A stretch of 64,000 bases of DNA from Zeimonas sp003577305 (GTDB taxonomy: Bacteria; Pseudomonadota; Gammaproteobacteria; Burkholderiales; Burkholderiaceae_E). Of the stretch, positions 15,920 to 25,537 are shown piece by piece. Location: NCBI GenBank assembly GCA_030263385.1, contig SZOX01000006.1, positions 45,969 through 109,968 of the forward strand, written 5' to 3'. The notes beneath the pieces are model-generated. The model saw only the letters and a program-made list of their open reading frames with translations. It made no database searches and was not told where the DNA came from. The stretch's first letter is position 1. Each line of letters begins with the position of its first letter. The position numbers were made by a program, and so were the translations under genes.

Positions 15920-18040
15920 ATGAAGCAAGTACAAATCGCTGGGAGACACGGTGCCTTGGCGCGGTGCGTCGGGACGGCTATCCTGGCGATTGCGGGCGCC
16001 GTGGTGCAGGCGCAACCATCCGGGCAGGCGGTGGCCACCACTGGCGGACTCGATCAGGTCATCGTGAGCGCCACCCGTAGCGAACAGCGCAGTTTCGACG
16101 CTCCGGCGGCAATCGACGCAATAGGCCAGATCGCGATCCGCGAGCACCGACCCGGCGTCGACCTGTCGGAATCGCTCGGCCGGGTTCCGGGCCTTCGCGT
16201 GCAGAATCGCCAGAACTACGCTCAAGACCTGCAACTGTCGTCGCGAGGATTCGGCGCACGAGCCGCCTTCGGGGTGCGCGGCGTGCGTCTGCTGCAGGAC
16301 GGAATTCCGTTCACGGCGCCCGACGGGCAGGGTCAGACCGGCATGTTCGACCTCGAGACCGCCGAGCGCATCGAGGTCCTGCGCGGACCGTTCGCGACGC
16401 TTTACGGCAATTCCTCCGGCGGACTGGTCTCGGTGTTCACCCGCGACCCGCCGGATCGCCCGACCTGGCGGGTCAGGGGTCATGCCGGGAGTTACGGTAC
16501 GTGGACGTCCGGTGCCGGCTACGGTGCCACGATGGGCGCGGTCGGCGCGCGTGTGGATGCCTCGCGCTTCAACACCGAAGGTTATCGCGAGCATAGCCGC
16601 ACGCGGCGCGACTTGGCCAGCGTACGGCTGACGCACACTGCTGACGACGAGAGTCGAGTGTCGCTCGATGCGACGGTACTTCATCAACCCGACACCCGCG
16701 ACCCGCTCGGGCTCACCCGGCAACAGGTGAGCGAGAATCCCCGGCAGGCCGGCACCGGCGCCATCGCATTCGACACGCGCAAGAGTGTCGAGCACCGGCA
16801 GTTCGGCATTTCGTGGCAAAGCCGCCCCGGTCCGGCCGACACGCTCACGCTGCGTGGCCATCTCGGCGAACGGCAGGTCACTCAGTACCTCGCCTTCACC
16901 GGGGCTGCGGCGGCGTCCTCGGGCGGCGTGGTCGATCTGGACCGTGGCTTCGGTGGTGCCAGCCTGCAATGGACCCGCTCGACCCGACTGGCCGACACAC
17001 GCCTCGACTTCACGCTGGGCTTCGATTACGAGCGCATGCAGGAGCGTCGCCGCGGCTACGTGAACGAGTCGGGCATGGCCGGTGCCCTACGCCGTGACGA
17101 GATGGACACTGCGGCGAGCCTTGGCCAGTACGCAATCGCCGAGTGGTGGTTCGTGCCGAACTGGAAACTGTCGGGCGGCATGCGCCGATCGAGCGTCTGG
17201 TTCGACGTGCACGACGATTTCGTGACCCCGGCCAACCCGGACGACTCGGGCAGCAAGCGCTTCGCGGCGACGAGCCCGGTCATCGGCCTGCTCCATCCGC
17301 TCACCGATACGGTCAATCTCTACGCCTCCGCCGGTCGCGGCTTCGAGACTCCGACCTTGGCCGAACTGGCCTATCGGCCCGACGGGTTGCCAGGGTTGAA
17401 CTTCGCGCTCGAGCCGAGCCGCAGCACGAACTACGAGGCGGGCGTCAAGATGCTATTCGGCCGGGCGGGCCGCCTGAACCTGACGGTGTTTCGCACCACA
17501 ACGCGCAGCGACATCGTGCCCGACGTGAACGCGGCCGGGCGCACCACCTTCCGCAACGCTGCGCGCACGGCCCGGCGCGGCATCGAGTTCGGGCTGGAAT
17601 CGGCGTTTGGCGCCGGGTTCGGCGGCTCGCTCGCATGGACCCTCGTCGACGCCCGGTTCCGCGACTACCTGGCCACCTCCGGAGCCGACCTCTCCGGTAA
17701 CGCAATCCCCGGCGTACCCGGATCTTCGGTCTATTCCGAACTGACATGGCGCCATGCGACGAGCGGCTTCGCCACCGGCGTCGAAGTCCGCTGCAATGCC
17801 AAGGTGCCCGCCGACGACGCAAACTCGGAGTACGCCGGCTCGCACACGGTACTCGGCTGGCATGCCGGTTTCGCCTGGCGCTTCGCCCGCCTGCGACTGT
17901 CTCCGTTCGTGCGCATCGACAATCTCTCCAACACCCGGTACATCGGCTCGGTCATCGTGAACGCCGCCAACGGGCGCTACTATGAGCCGGCGCCCGGGCG
18001 CAACTGGGTGGCGGGGATCCGGGCGAATCTTTCCTTGTAG
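15920..18040 (+). CDS. TonB-dependent outer-membrane receptor
   Basis: A 706-residue outer-membrane protein. A signal peptide ends near VVQAQ. A plug domain follows (VIVSATRSEQRSFDAPAAIDAI, later RGFGARAAFGVRGVRLLQDGIP and IEVLRGPFATLYGNSSGGLVSV), then a long beta-barrel region with alternating polar and aromatic strands and a typical end (RYYEPAPGRNWVAGIRANLSL). It imports a bulky ligand such as a siderophore, cobalamin or copper complex using TonB energy; the ligand is not evident. The frame extends to an ATG at 15884, but the ATG at 15920 gives a proper signal peptide. The final residue is Leu instead of the common aromatic. No transporter genes are beside it. Confidence 0.9.
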   Translation: MKQVQIAGRHGALARCVGTAILAIAGAVVQAQPSGQAVATTGGLDQVIVSATRSEQRSFDAPAAIDAIGQIAIREHRPGVDLSESLGRVPGLRVQNRQNYAQDLQLSSRGFGARAAFGVRGVRLLQDGIPFTAPDGQGQTGMFDLETAERIEVLRGPFATLYGNSSGGLVSVFTRDPPDRPTWRVRGHAGSYGTWTSGAGYGATMGAVGARVDASRFNTEGYREHSRTRRDLASVRLTHTADDESRVSLDATVLHQPDTRDPLGLTRQQVSENPRQAGTGAIAFDTRKSVEHRQFGISWQSRPGPADTLTLRGHLGERQVTQYLAFTGAAAASSGGVVDLDRGFGGASLQWTRSTRLADTRLDFTLGFDYERMQERRRGYVNESGMAGALRRDEMDTAASLGQYAIAEWWFVPNWKLSGGMRRSSVWFDVHDDFVTPANPDDSGSKRFAATSPVIGLLHPLTDTVNLYASAGRGFETPTLAELAYRPDGLPGLNFALEPSRSTNYEAGVKMLFGRAGRLNLTVFRTTTRSDIVPDVNAAGRTTFRNAARTARRGIEFGLESAFGAGFGGSLAWTLVDARFRDYLATSGADLSGNAIPGVPGSSVYSELTWRHATSGFATGVEVRCNAKVPADDANSEYAGSHTVLGWHAGFAWRFARLRLSPFVRIDNLSNTRYIGSVIVNAANGRYYEPAPGRNWVAGIRANLSL

Positions 18041-18078
18041 CGGACCGTATCATCCGGCGAAGCCATAGAGATACCGAT

Positions 18079-18210
18079 TTGACGACCTTCTGGATCGCAG
18101 GCATCGGAATCAACCTGGTCGCCCTGGCCGCGGTGGCGTGGTGGGCCGTCAGGAACTGGAGGGGGCCGGCCGAAGATCGACGCGACCGCGACGACGGGCC
18201 CCGCCGGTGA
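18079..18210 (+). CDS. Possible small membrane protein (43 residues)
   Basis: A TTG-initiated frame just after the TonB-dependent receptor reads one hydrophobic helix (FWIAGIGINLVALAAVAWW) followed by a strongly charged tail rich in Arg and Asp. That is the layout of a small single-pass inner-membrane protein with a cytoplasmic tail. There is only a weak purine stretch (AGAG) before the start, and the frame may be chance in this GC-rich sequence. It is listed because the hydrophobic/charged split is sharper than expected by accident. No family is recognised. Confidence 0.3.
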   Translation: MTTFWIAGIGINLVALAAVAWWAVRNWRGPAEDRRDRDDGPRR

Positions 18211-18255
18211 CCTGCGGAACCCGATCCGCGCGACCGGCGCCGAAGTAGCGCCGTG

Positions 18256-18261
18256 TAAAAT
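18256..18261 (+). promoter_or_regulatory. Candidate -10 box for leuS
   Basis: GTGTAAAAT lies 53 bases ahead of the leuS start and contains TAAAAT, a good -10 element in a GC-rich genome. No clear -35 is seen at 16-18 bases upstream. The position fits a promoter for the leuS-lptE-holA run. Confidence 0.4.
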
Positions 18262-18313
18262 CAAGGGTTTGTCCGGCCCCGTGTCGGCGCCCCTCCCCGG
18301 ACCTCCCAGCACC

Positions 18314-20983
18314 ATGCACGAAAAGTACGACGCCGCCGCGGTCGAAGCGGCCGCCCAGGCGCATTGGGCGGCGAGCGACGCCTACCGCGCGATCGAACAC
18401 GACCCGCGCTTCCCGAAAGGCAAGTTCTACGCCTGCTCGATGCTGCCCTACCCGTCGGGCAAGCTGCACATGGGCCACGTGCGCAACTACACGATCAACG
18501 ACGTGATGTACCGCCATCTGCGGATGAACGGCTACAACGTGCTGATGCCAATGGGCTGGGACGCGTTCGGGCTGCCGGCCGAGAACGCGGCGATGAAGAA
18601 CCGCGTGGCGCCCGCGAAGTGGACCTGGGACAACATCGCGCACATGAAGGCGCAGATGCGGGCGATGGGGCTGGCGATCGACTGGAGCCGCGAAGTCGCC
18701 ACCTGCTCGCCCGAGTACTACAAGTGGAACCAGTGGCTGTTCCTGAAGATGCTCGAGCGCGGCATCGCCTACCTGAAGACCGGCACGGTCAACTGGGATC
18801 CGGCCGACCAGACGGTGCTCGCCAACGAGCAGGTGATCGACGGCCGCGGCTGGCGCTCCGGCGCGCTGGTGGAGAAGCGCGAGATTCCGATGTACTACCT
18901 CGGCATCACGCGCTACGCGGAGGAACTGCTCGCCGACCTGGCCGGCATCGGCTGGCCCGAGCGGGTGAAGCTGATGCAGGAGAACTGGATCGGCCGCTCC
19001 ACCGGCGTGCGCTTCGCGTTCCCGCACGAGATCCGCGACGCGCAGGGGCGGCCGATCGGCGACGGGCGCATGTACGTGTTCACCACGCGCGCCGACACGA
19101 TCATGGGCGTGACCTTCGTCGCGGTGGCCCCCGAGCATCCGATCGCGGCCGCCGCGGCCGCCAACGACGCCGCGCTCGCCGCGTTCATCGAGGAATGCAA
19201 GCGCGGCGGCGTCACCGAGGCCGAACTCGCCACGCGCGAGAAGGACGGCCGGCGCACCGGGCTGTTCGTGCGCCACCCGCTCACCGGCGAAGCGGTCGAA
19301 GTCTGGGTCGGCAACTACGTGCTGATGAGCTACGGCGACGGCGCGGTGATGGGCGTGCCCGCGCACGACGAGCGCGACTTCGCGTTCGCGCGCAAGTTCG
19401 GCCTGCCGATCCGGCAGGTCATCGACGTGAAGGGCCAGGCGTTCTCCGACCAGGCCTGGCAGGCCTGGTACGAAGACAAGGCGAACGGGCGTTGCATCAA
19501 CTCCGGCAGGTACGACGGCCTGGCGCACGAGGCCGCGGTCGACGCGATCGCCGCCGACCTGGCCGCGAAGGGTCTCGGCGAAAAGCGCATCCAGTACCGG
19601 CTGCGCGACTGGGGCATCTCGCGCCAGCGCTACTGGGGCACGCCGATCCCGATCATCCACTGCGAGGCCTGCGGCGCGGTGCCCGTGCCCTGGGAAGACC
19701 TGCCGGTGGTGCTGCCCGAAGACCTGGTGCCCGACGGCAGCGGCAATCCGCTGGCGAAGGACGAGCGGTTCCTGAAGTGCGCGTGCCCGAAGTGCGGCAA
19801 GCCCGCGCGGCGCGAAACCGACACGATGGACACCTTCGTCGATTCGTCCTGGTACTACATGCGCTACTGCTCGCCGGACAACGCACAGGCGATGGTCGAC
19901 GAGCGCAACGACTACTGGATGCCGATGGACCAGTACATCGGCGGCATCGAGCACGCGGTGCTGCACCTGCTGTACGCGCGCTTCTGGACCAAGGTGATGC
20001 GCGACCTGCGCGGCGACTTCCCGGGCGACCCCGATCGCGGCCTGGTGCGCTTCGACGAGCCGTTCAGCAACCTGCTGTGCCAGGGCATGGTGCTCAACCA
20101 CATCTTCTCGCGCAAGACCGACAAGGGAGGCATCGAGTATTTCTGGCCCGACGACATCGAGTGGACCCACGACGAATCGGGCAAGCCGGTCAGCTGCCGC
20201 TCGAAGACCGACGGGCTGCCGGTCGACTACAACGGCATCGGCACGATGTCCAAGAGCAAGAACAACGGCGTCGACCCGCAGTCGCTGATCGACCAGTACG
20301 GCGCCGACACCGCGCGGCTGTTCGTGATGTTCGCCTCGCCGCCGGAGCAGACGCTCGAGTGGTCGGGCGCTGGCGTAGAGGGTGCGCAGCGCTTCCTGCG
20401 CCGGCTATGGGCCTGCGCGTTCGAGCAGCACGCGAGCCTGTCTGCGGCCCCTGCCCCGCTCGATCCGGACCGACTGCCGGAAGCGCACAAGGCGCTGCGC
20501 CGCGAGATCCACGTGATCCTGCGGCAGGCCGACTACGACTACCAGCGCAAGCAGTACAACACGGTCGTCTCGGCGGCGATGAAGATGCTCAACGCGATCG
20601 AAGGCGCGAAGCTCGCGCCCTCGGGCGAGACCACCGAGGTGATCCGCGAGGCGCTGTCGATCCTGATCCGGGTGCTCTATCCGGTGGTGCCGCACGTCAC
20701 CCACGCACTTTGGAGCGACCTCGGCTTTGCCCGCATCCACGGCGACCTGCTCGACGCCGCATGGCCGCAGGTCGACGAGCGCGCGCTCGCGCAGGACGAG
20801 ATCGAGCTCGTGCTGCAGATCAACGGCAAGGTGCGCGGCGCGGTGCGCGTGCCGGCGCAGGCCGACCGCGCCGCGATCGAGGCGGCGGCCATGGCCAGCG
20901 AGGCGTTCGCACGCCACGCCGCGGGTCGTGCCGCACGCAAGGTCGTCGTCGTGCCCGGCCGCCTGGTCAACGTCGTCGTCTGA
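18314..20983 (+). CDS. leuS: Leucyl-tRNA synthetase
   Basis: Class I synthetase of 889 residues that charges tRNA-Leu. The HIGH motif is LHMGH (residues 51-55), with the family's FYACSMLPYPSG just before. The CP1 editing domain follows (VFTTRADTIMGVTFVAVAPEHP). A zinc-type CPKC pair and DTFVDSSWYYMRYCSP come next. The KMSKS loop appears as TMSKSKNNGVDP. The C-terminal anticodon-binding region ends in ARKVVVVPGRLVNVVV. Three bases from its stop begin the usual leuS-lptE-holA arrangement of proteobacteria. The ATG at 18314 is chosen because homologs start close to it. Confidence 0.97.
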   Translation: MHEKYDAAAVEAAAQAHWAASDAYRAIEHDPRFPKGKFYACSMLPYPSGKLHMGHVRNYTINDVMYRHLRMNGYNVLMPMGWDAFGLPAENAAMKNRVAPAKWTWDNIAHMKAQMRAMGLAIDWSREVATCSPEYYKWNQWLFLKMLERGIAYLKTGTVNWDPADQTVLANEQVIDGRGWRSGALVEKREIPMYYLGITRYAEELLADLAGIGWPERVKLMQENWIGRSTGVRFAFPHEIRDAQGRPIGDGRMYVFTTRADTIMGVTFVAVAPEHPIAAAAAANDAALAAFIEECKRGGVTEAELATREKDGRRTGLFVRHPLTGEAVEVWVGNYVLMSYGDGAVMGVPAHDERDFAFARKFGLPIRQVIDVKGQAFSDQAWQAWYEDKANGRCINSGRYDGLAHEAAVDAIAADLAAKGLGEKRIQYRLRDWGISRQRYWGTPIPIIHCEACGAVPVPWEDLPVVLPEDLVPDGSGNPLAKDERFLKCACPKCGKPARRETDTMDTFVDSSWYYMRYCSPDNAQAMVDERNDYWMPMDQYIGGIEHAVLHLLYARFWTKVMRDLRGDFPGDPDRGLVRFDEPFSNLLCQGMVLNHIFSRKTDKGGIEYFWPDDIEWTHDESGKPVSCRSKTDGLPVDYNGIGTMSKSKNNGVDPQSLIDQYGADTARLFVMFASPPEQTLEWSGAGVEGAQRFLRRLWACAFEQHASLSAAPAPLDPDRLPEAHKALRREIHVILRQADYDYQRKQYNTVVSAAMKMLNAIEGAKLAPSGETTEVIREALSILIRVLYPVVPHVTHALWSDLGFARIHGDLLDAAWPQVDERALAQDEIELVLQINGKVRGAVRVPAQADRAAIEAAAMASEAFARHAAGRAARKVVVVPGRLVNVVV

Positions 20984-20990
20984 AGCGCCG

Positions 20991-21482
20991 ATGCGGCGCC
21001 GGCTCGCAATCGCACTGGCATCGCTGGCGATCGCAGCCGCGAGCGGCTGCGGCTTCCAGTTGCGCCGTTCCGCCGCGCTGCCGTTTCGCACGCTGTACAC
21101 CGGCTTCGCGCCCACTTCCACGATCGGCGCCGAGTTTCGCCGCCTGGTGCGCGTGGCCGAGGACACGCGGCTGGTCGACGATCCGGCCGAGGCCGAGGCG
21201 CGGCTCGAGGTGATCCGCGAACTGCGCGAGAAAGAGGTCGTCGGCTTCTCGAGTACCGGGCGCCCGCGCGAATACCAGCTGCGCCTGCGCTTCACCTTCC
21301 GCGTGCTCGACCGCGACGGCGCGGCGCTGCTCGCGCCCACCGAAATCGTCCTGCGCCGCGACATCACTTCGAGCGACATCGAGCTGGTCTCGAAGCAGCA
21401 GGAGGAAGAACTGCTGTATCGCGAGATGCAGTCCGACCTGGTGCAACAGCTGCTGCGACGGCTCGCGGCGATCCGCGCATGA
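20991..21482 (+). CDS. lptE: LPS-assembly lipoprotein LptE
   Basis: Outer-membrane lipoprotein that plugs LptD and helps insert lipopolysaccharide. It has 163 residues with a lipoprotein signal peptide and lipobox ending at Cys20 (AAASGC-GFQLR). The body matches the LptE pattern: GFQLRRSAALPFRTLYTGF and a tail of REMQSDLVQQLLRRLAAI. It sits seven bases after leuS, and its stop overlaps the holA start (ATGA), the conserved order in gammaproteobacteria and betaproteobacteria. Confidence 0.93.
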   Translation: MRRRLAIALASLAIAAASGCGFQLRRSAALPFRTLYTGFAPTSTIGAEFRRLVRVAEDTRLVDDPAEAEARLEVIRELREKEVVGFSSTGRPREYQLRLRFTFRVLDRDGAALLAPTEIVLRRDITSSDIELVSKQQEEELLYREMQSDLVQQLLRRLAAIRA

Positions 21483-22501
21483 CGCAGATACGCGCCGAAA
21501 ACCTTGCCCGCGCACTGGCGCGCGGCGTGCCGGCGCTCGTGTGGATTCACGGCGACGAGCCGCTGCTCGTGCTGGAGGCTGCCGACACGGTGCGCCAGGC
21601 GCTGCGCGCCGCCGGCTTCGACGAACGCCGGGTGTTCGAAGGCGGTCGCGGCTTTCGCGCCGACGCGTTGCTGGCCGAGGCGGGCGCGCTGTCGCTCTTC
21701 GCGAGCCGCCGGCTGATCGAGTTGCGCCTCGCGGGCAAGCCGAACCGGGACATCGGCCAGGCGCTCGCCGATGCGGCCGCACAGGCATCCGACGACACGC
21801 GGCTGCTGGTCACCGGACCGCGGCTGGATCGCGCCAGCACCGAATCCGCCTGGTTCGCCGCGATCGAGCGCCTCGGCCTGGTCGTTCCGATCTGGCCGGT
21901 CGAGCGCGCCAGGCTTCCGCAGTGGATCGCCGCCCGGCTCGCGCGCCAGAACCAGCGCGCCGACAGCGACACGCTGGCGCTGATCGCCGAGCGGGTCGAA
22001 GGCAACCTGCTGGCGGCCCACCAGGAAGTCGGCAAGCTCGGCCTGCTCTTTCCGGAGGGCGAGTTGCCGCCCGAGCAGACACGCGCCGCGGTGCTCGACG
22101 TCGCGCGCTACGACGCTTCCGACCTGGTCACGGCGATGCTGGCCGGCGACGTGCCGCGGACACTGCGCAGCCTCGACGGGCTGCGCGCCGAAGGCGTCGC
22201 CGAACCGCTGATCCTGTGGATGCTCGCCGACGCGCTGCGCACGCTGCTCAGGCTCGCCGAGGCGCGCAGCAGGGGCCGGCCGCTCGCGCAGGCGCTGCGC
22301 GAGGCGCGCGTGTTCGGCGCGCGCGAGCGGCCGTACGAGCAGGCGCTCGGGCGCCTCGACGAAGACCGTATCCGCGAGGCGCTGCAGTGCGCCGCCCGGA
22401 CCGATAGAATGGTCAAGGGCCTCGACGGCGCCGACGCGTGGCGCGGGTTGCAGGACCTGGCGATGTCGGTCGCGGGCGCCCCGATCCTTGCAGGGAACTG
22501 A
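21479..22501 (+). CDS. holA: DNA polymerase III delta subunit
   Basis: Clamp-loader subunit that opens the sliding clamp. The 340 residues match HolA, with the N-terminal PALVWIHGDEPLLVLEAADTVRQAL, the KPNRDIGQAL region, DVARYDASDLVTAMLAGD and a helical C-terminal collar domain. The start codon overlaps the lptE stop, so the pair is translationally coupled. proA follows after one base. Confidence 0.95.
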   Translation: MTQIRAENLARALARGVPALVWIHGDEPLLVLEAADTVRQALRAAGFDERRVFEGGRGFRADALLAEAGALSLFASRRLIELRLAGKPNRDIGQALADAAAQASDDTRLLVTGPRLDRASTESAWFAAIERLGLVVPIWPVERARLPQWIAARLARQNQRADSDTLALIAERVEGNLLAAHQEVGKLGLLFPEGELPPEQTRAAVLDVARYDASDLVTAMLAGDVPRTLRSLDGLRAEGVAEPLILWMLADALRTLLRLAEARSRGRPLAQALREARVFGARERPYEQALGRLDEDRIREALQCAARTDRMVKGLDGADAWRGLQDLAMSVAGAPILAGN

Positions 22502-22502
22502 C

Positions 22503-23786
22503 GTGGACATCCATCCGATCGACATCGAGGCCTACGTTGCCGACGTGGGCCGGCGCGCCCGCGCAGCCAGTCGCGTCACGGCGCGCGCCTGCACGGCCGC
22601 GAAAAACCGCGCACTGCTCGCCACCGCCGACGCGATCCGTCGCGACGCGGCGGCGCTGAGAGCAGCCAACGCGAAAGACCTTGCCGCAGCGCGCGCCGCC
22701 GGTCACGACGCCGCTTTCGTCGACCGGCTCGCGCTCACCGACGCAGTGATCGAGTCGATGGCCAGCGGCCTGACGCAGATCGCCGCGCTGCCCGATCCGG
22801 TGGGCGAGATCCTCGACCTGCGCTACCGTCCCACCGGCATCCAGGTGGGCCGGATGCGCGTGCCGCTCGGCGTGATCGGCATCGTCTACGAGTCGCGCCC
22901 GAACGTGACGATCGACGCAGCCGGCCTGTGCGTGAAGGCGGGCAACGCCACCATCCTGCGCGGCGGCTCCGAGGCGATCCACAGCAACCAGGCGCTCGCC
23001 GCGCTGATCCGCGAGGGGCTGCGCAGCGCCGGGCTTCCCGAGGACGCGGTGCAGGTGATCGAAACCACCGATCGCGCCGCCGTCGGCGCGCTGATCTCGC
23101 ATCCCGAATGGGTCGACGTGATCGTCCCGCGCGGGGGCAAGTCGCTGATCGAGCGCATCGCCCGCGACTCGAAAGTGCCGGTGCTCAAGCACCTCGACGG
23201 CGTCTGCCACGTCTACATCGACGACGACGCCGACCTCGACATGGCGGTGCGCATCGCCGACAACGCCAAGACGCAGCGCTACTCGCCGTGCAACGCGATG
23301 GAGACGCTGCTCGTCGCCGCGGGCGTCGCCGACGCGGTGCTGCCGCGGCTCGGGCGCATCTATGCGGACAAGGGGGTGGAGTTGCGCGGCGACGCGCGCA
23401 CGCGCCGGGTGCTGTCGGCGGCGGGCATCGCCTGCAACGAAGCGACCGACGAAGACTGGCGCACCGAGTACCTCGCGCCGATCCTCGCGATCCGCGTGGT
23501 CGCCGGCATCGACGAGGCGATCGACCACATCGCCGCCTACGGATCGCAGCACACCGACGCGATCGTCACCGGGAACCACACCCGCGCGATGCGCTTCGTC
23601 CGCGAAGTCGACTCGGCCTCGGTGATGATCAACGCGTCGACGCGCTTTGCCGACGGCTTCGAATACGGGCTGGGCGCCGAGATCGGCATTTCCACCGACA
23701 AGCTGCACGCGCGCGGTCCGGTCGGTCTCGAAGGCCTGACTTCGCTGAAGTACATCGTGCTCGGCCACGGCGAGATCCGCGGCTGA
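22503..23786 (+). CDS. proA: Gamma-glutamyl phosphate reductase
   Basis: Second enzyme of proline synthesis, reducing glutamyl-5-phosphate with NADPH. About 427 residues with the family motifs RMRVPLGVIGIVYESRPNVT, LRGGSEAIHSN, the VPVLKHLDGVCHVYID stretch and the catalytic-cysteine segment RYSPCNAMETLLV. The start is taken as GTG at 22503 with an AGGGAA site before it; a TTG at 22488 is an alternative. proC, the next step, lies about 10 kb away in this window. proB is not in the window. Confidence 0.95.
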   Translation: MDIHPIDIEAYVADVGRRARAASRVTARACTAAKNRALLATADAIRRDAAALRAANAKDLAAARAAGHDAAFVDRLALTDAVIESMASGLTQIAALPDPVGEILDLRYRPTGIQVGRMRVPLGVIGIVYESRPNVTIDAAGLCVKAGNATILRGGSEAIHSNQALAALIREGLRSAGLPEDAVQVIETTDRAAVGALISHPEWVDVIVPRGGKSLIERIARDSKVPVLKHLDGVCHVYIDDDADLDMAVRIADNAKTQRYSPCNAMETLLVAAGVADAVLPRLGRIYADKGVELRGDARTRRVLSAAGIACNEATDEDWRTEYLAPILAIRVVAGIDEAIDHIAAYGSQHTDAIVTGNHTRAMRFVREVDSASVMINASTRFADGFEYGLGAEIGISTDKLHARGPVGLEGLTSLKYIVLGHGEIRG

Positions 23787-24211
23787 TGTCGACCGGCTAT
23801 CTCTGGGTCAAGGCGCTGCACATCGTCTTCGTCACGAGCTGGTTCGCCGGGCTGTTCTACCTGCCGCGGATCTTCGTGAACCTGGCGATGATCGACGCGC
23901 CGGGCGCCGAGCGCGACCGGCTGCTGCTGATGGCGCGCAAGCTGTGGCGGTTCATGCAGCCACTGATGTGGCTCGCGGTCGCGCTCGGAACCTGGCTGTG
24001 GCTGGGCTACGGCATCAGCGGCGGCTGGATGCACGCGAAGCTGGCGGCGGTGCTGCTGCTGCTCGGCTATCACTACGGCTGCGGGCGGTTGCTGCGCGGC
24101 TTCGAGCACGGCACGAACCGGCGCTCGCATGTCTGGTTCCGCTGGTTCAACGAATTGCCGGTGCTCGCGCTGCTGGTGATCGTCGTGCTGGTCGTGGTCA
24201 AGCCCTTCTGA
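23786..24211 (+). CDS. hemJ: HemJ-like membrane protein (CopD/UPF0093 family)
   Basis: A 141-residue inner-membrane protein with four helices. His12 in WVKALHIVF and the Lys in MHAKLAAVLLLLGYHY correspond to conserved residues of HemJ, the oxygen-independent protoporphyrinogen oxidase found in many bacteria lacking HemG or HemY. The start overlaps the proA stop (TGATG), so it is in the same transcript. Annotation pipelines often call it only CopD family protein; HemJ is the best match by pattern, but activity is inferred. Confidence 0.75.
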   Translation: MSTGYLWVKALHIVFVTSWFAGLFYLPRIFVNLAMIDAPGAERDRLLLMARKLWRFMQPLMWLAVALGTWLWLGYGISGGWMHAKLAAVLLLLGYHYGCGRLLRGFEHGTNRRSHVWFRWFNELPVLALLVIVVLVVVKPF

Positions 24212-24216
24212 GCGTG

Positions 24217-25461
24217 ATGGCGCGCGCGCACGCGCCGGCGCCGATGGCGGAAACGCCCGCCACGCCCGGGATGTTCGCGGCCTGCCCGCGCGGCCTCGAA
24301 GGCGCGCTCGCCGCCGAGCTCGCCGGCCTTGGAGCGAGCGACTGCCGCACGCTGGCCGGCGGCGTGCTGTTCGGCGGCGAGCGCGCGGTCGCCTACCGTG
24401 CGAACCTGTGGTCGCGGCTCGCCAGCCGGGTGCTGCGGCAGGTCGCGCAGCGGCGCTACCGCGACGACGACGACCTGTACCGCCTGGCGCTCGGCGTCCA
24501 ATGGGAGCGCTTCTTCGACGCGCGCCACTCGCTGCGCGTCGATCTGAGCGCGGTGCGTTCGCCGCTGCGCAGCCTGAACTACGCGACGCTGCGGGTGAAG
24601 GACGGGATCGTCGACCGGCTTCGCGAGCGCACCGGCGCGCGCCCGTCGATCGACACGCGCGCACCCGACGCGCGCGTGTTCGCGCACCTGGAGGATCGGC
24701 AGGCGACGCTCTATCTCGACCTGAGCGGCGAGCCGCTGTTCAAGCGCGGCTGGCGCTCGGGGCGCGACGACAAGGGCCGGGCGCCGCTCAAGGAGAACCT
24801 CGCGGCCGGCCTGCTCGCGCTGTCGGGCTGGACGCCGGGGACGCCGCTGTACGACCCGTTCTGCGGTTCCGGAACCATCGTGATCGAGGCTGCGCAACTC
24901 GCATTCGATATCGCGCCCGGCCTGCAACGCCCGTTCGCGCTGGAGAGACTGCTCGACCACGACGAACCGCTGTGGGCATCGCTGCGCGCCGAGGCAATCC
25001 GCCGCGCTCAGGCGGCGGCGCACCGCGGCACGGCGCCTCCCCGCCTCGCCGCTTCCGACATCGATCGGCACGCAATCGAGCAGTCCCTGCGCAATTTCGA
25101 GCGTGCCGGACTGCCGGCGCGAGCCATCGACGCCCGCGTCGGCGACGCCGCCGCGGCGCGCCCGCCGTTCGACCTGCCCGGCTTCATCGTGGCCAATCCG
25201 CCTTACGGCGAGCGCATCGAAGCGCTCGGCGCGACCGGCCCGTCACCCGGCGCAAGGCGCGACGCAGAGCGCCACGAGCGCGCGATGAGGGCATTCGGCA
25301 CGACGCTGCGCGAGCGATTCGCCGGCTGGCAGGTGTGGCTGCTCAGCAGCGACCAAGGGCTCCCCGGTCAACTGGGCATGAAGGAGCGTCGGCGCACGCC
25401 GCTGTACAACGGCGCGATCGAATGCCGGCTGTTCGGATTCGAGGTCTTCGCCCGGCGCTGA
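24217..25461 (+). CDS. THUMP-domain RNA methyltransferase, RlmL-like (class I SAM)
   Basis: A 414-residue rRNA methyltransferase. The N-terminal half is a ferredoxin-like plus THUMP module (FAACPRGLEGALAAEL, ANLWSRLASRVLRQV, VDLSAVRSPLRSLNYATL). The C-terminal half is a Rossmann methyltransferase with motif I DPFCGSGTIVIEAA and motif IV ANPPYGERI, the NPPY box of base N-methyltransferases. It corresponds to the RlmL part of E. coli RlmKL, which makes m2G2445 in 23S rRNA; the second, RlmK, domain is absent. A GTG immediately before the ATG is an alternative start. Confidence 0.85.
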   Translation: MARAHAPAPMAETPATPGMFAACPRGLEGALAAELAGLGASDCRTLAGGVLFGGERAVAYRANLWSRLASRVLRQVAQRRYRDDDDLYRLALGVQWERFFDARHSLRVDLSAVRSPLRSLNYATLRVKDGIVDRLRERTGARPSIDTRAPDARVFAHLEDRQATLYLDLSGEPLFKRGWRSGRDDKGRAPLKENLAAGLLALSGWTPGTPLYDPFCGSGTIVIEAAQLAFDIAPGLQRPFALERLLDHDEPLWASLRAEAIRRAQAAAHRGTAPPRLAASDIDRHAIEQSLRNFERAGLPARAIDARVGDAAAARPPFDLPGFIVANPPYGERIEALGATGPSPGARRDAERHERAMRAFGTTLRERFAGWQVWLLSSDQGLPGQLGMKERRRTPLYNGAIECRLFGFEVFARR

Positions 25462-25537
25462 AGCCGGACCCGGGGCACCGCCACGAGCATCGCGGCCGCG
25501 CCCGGGCCCGCGGACGCGTGCAGGCGCAGGCCGGTGC

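Noticed and set aside
18149..20170. Minus-strand frame of 673 codons opposite leuS
   Set aside because: No motifs, His/Val/Arg-rich; leuS is certain.
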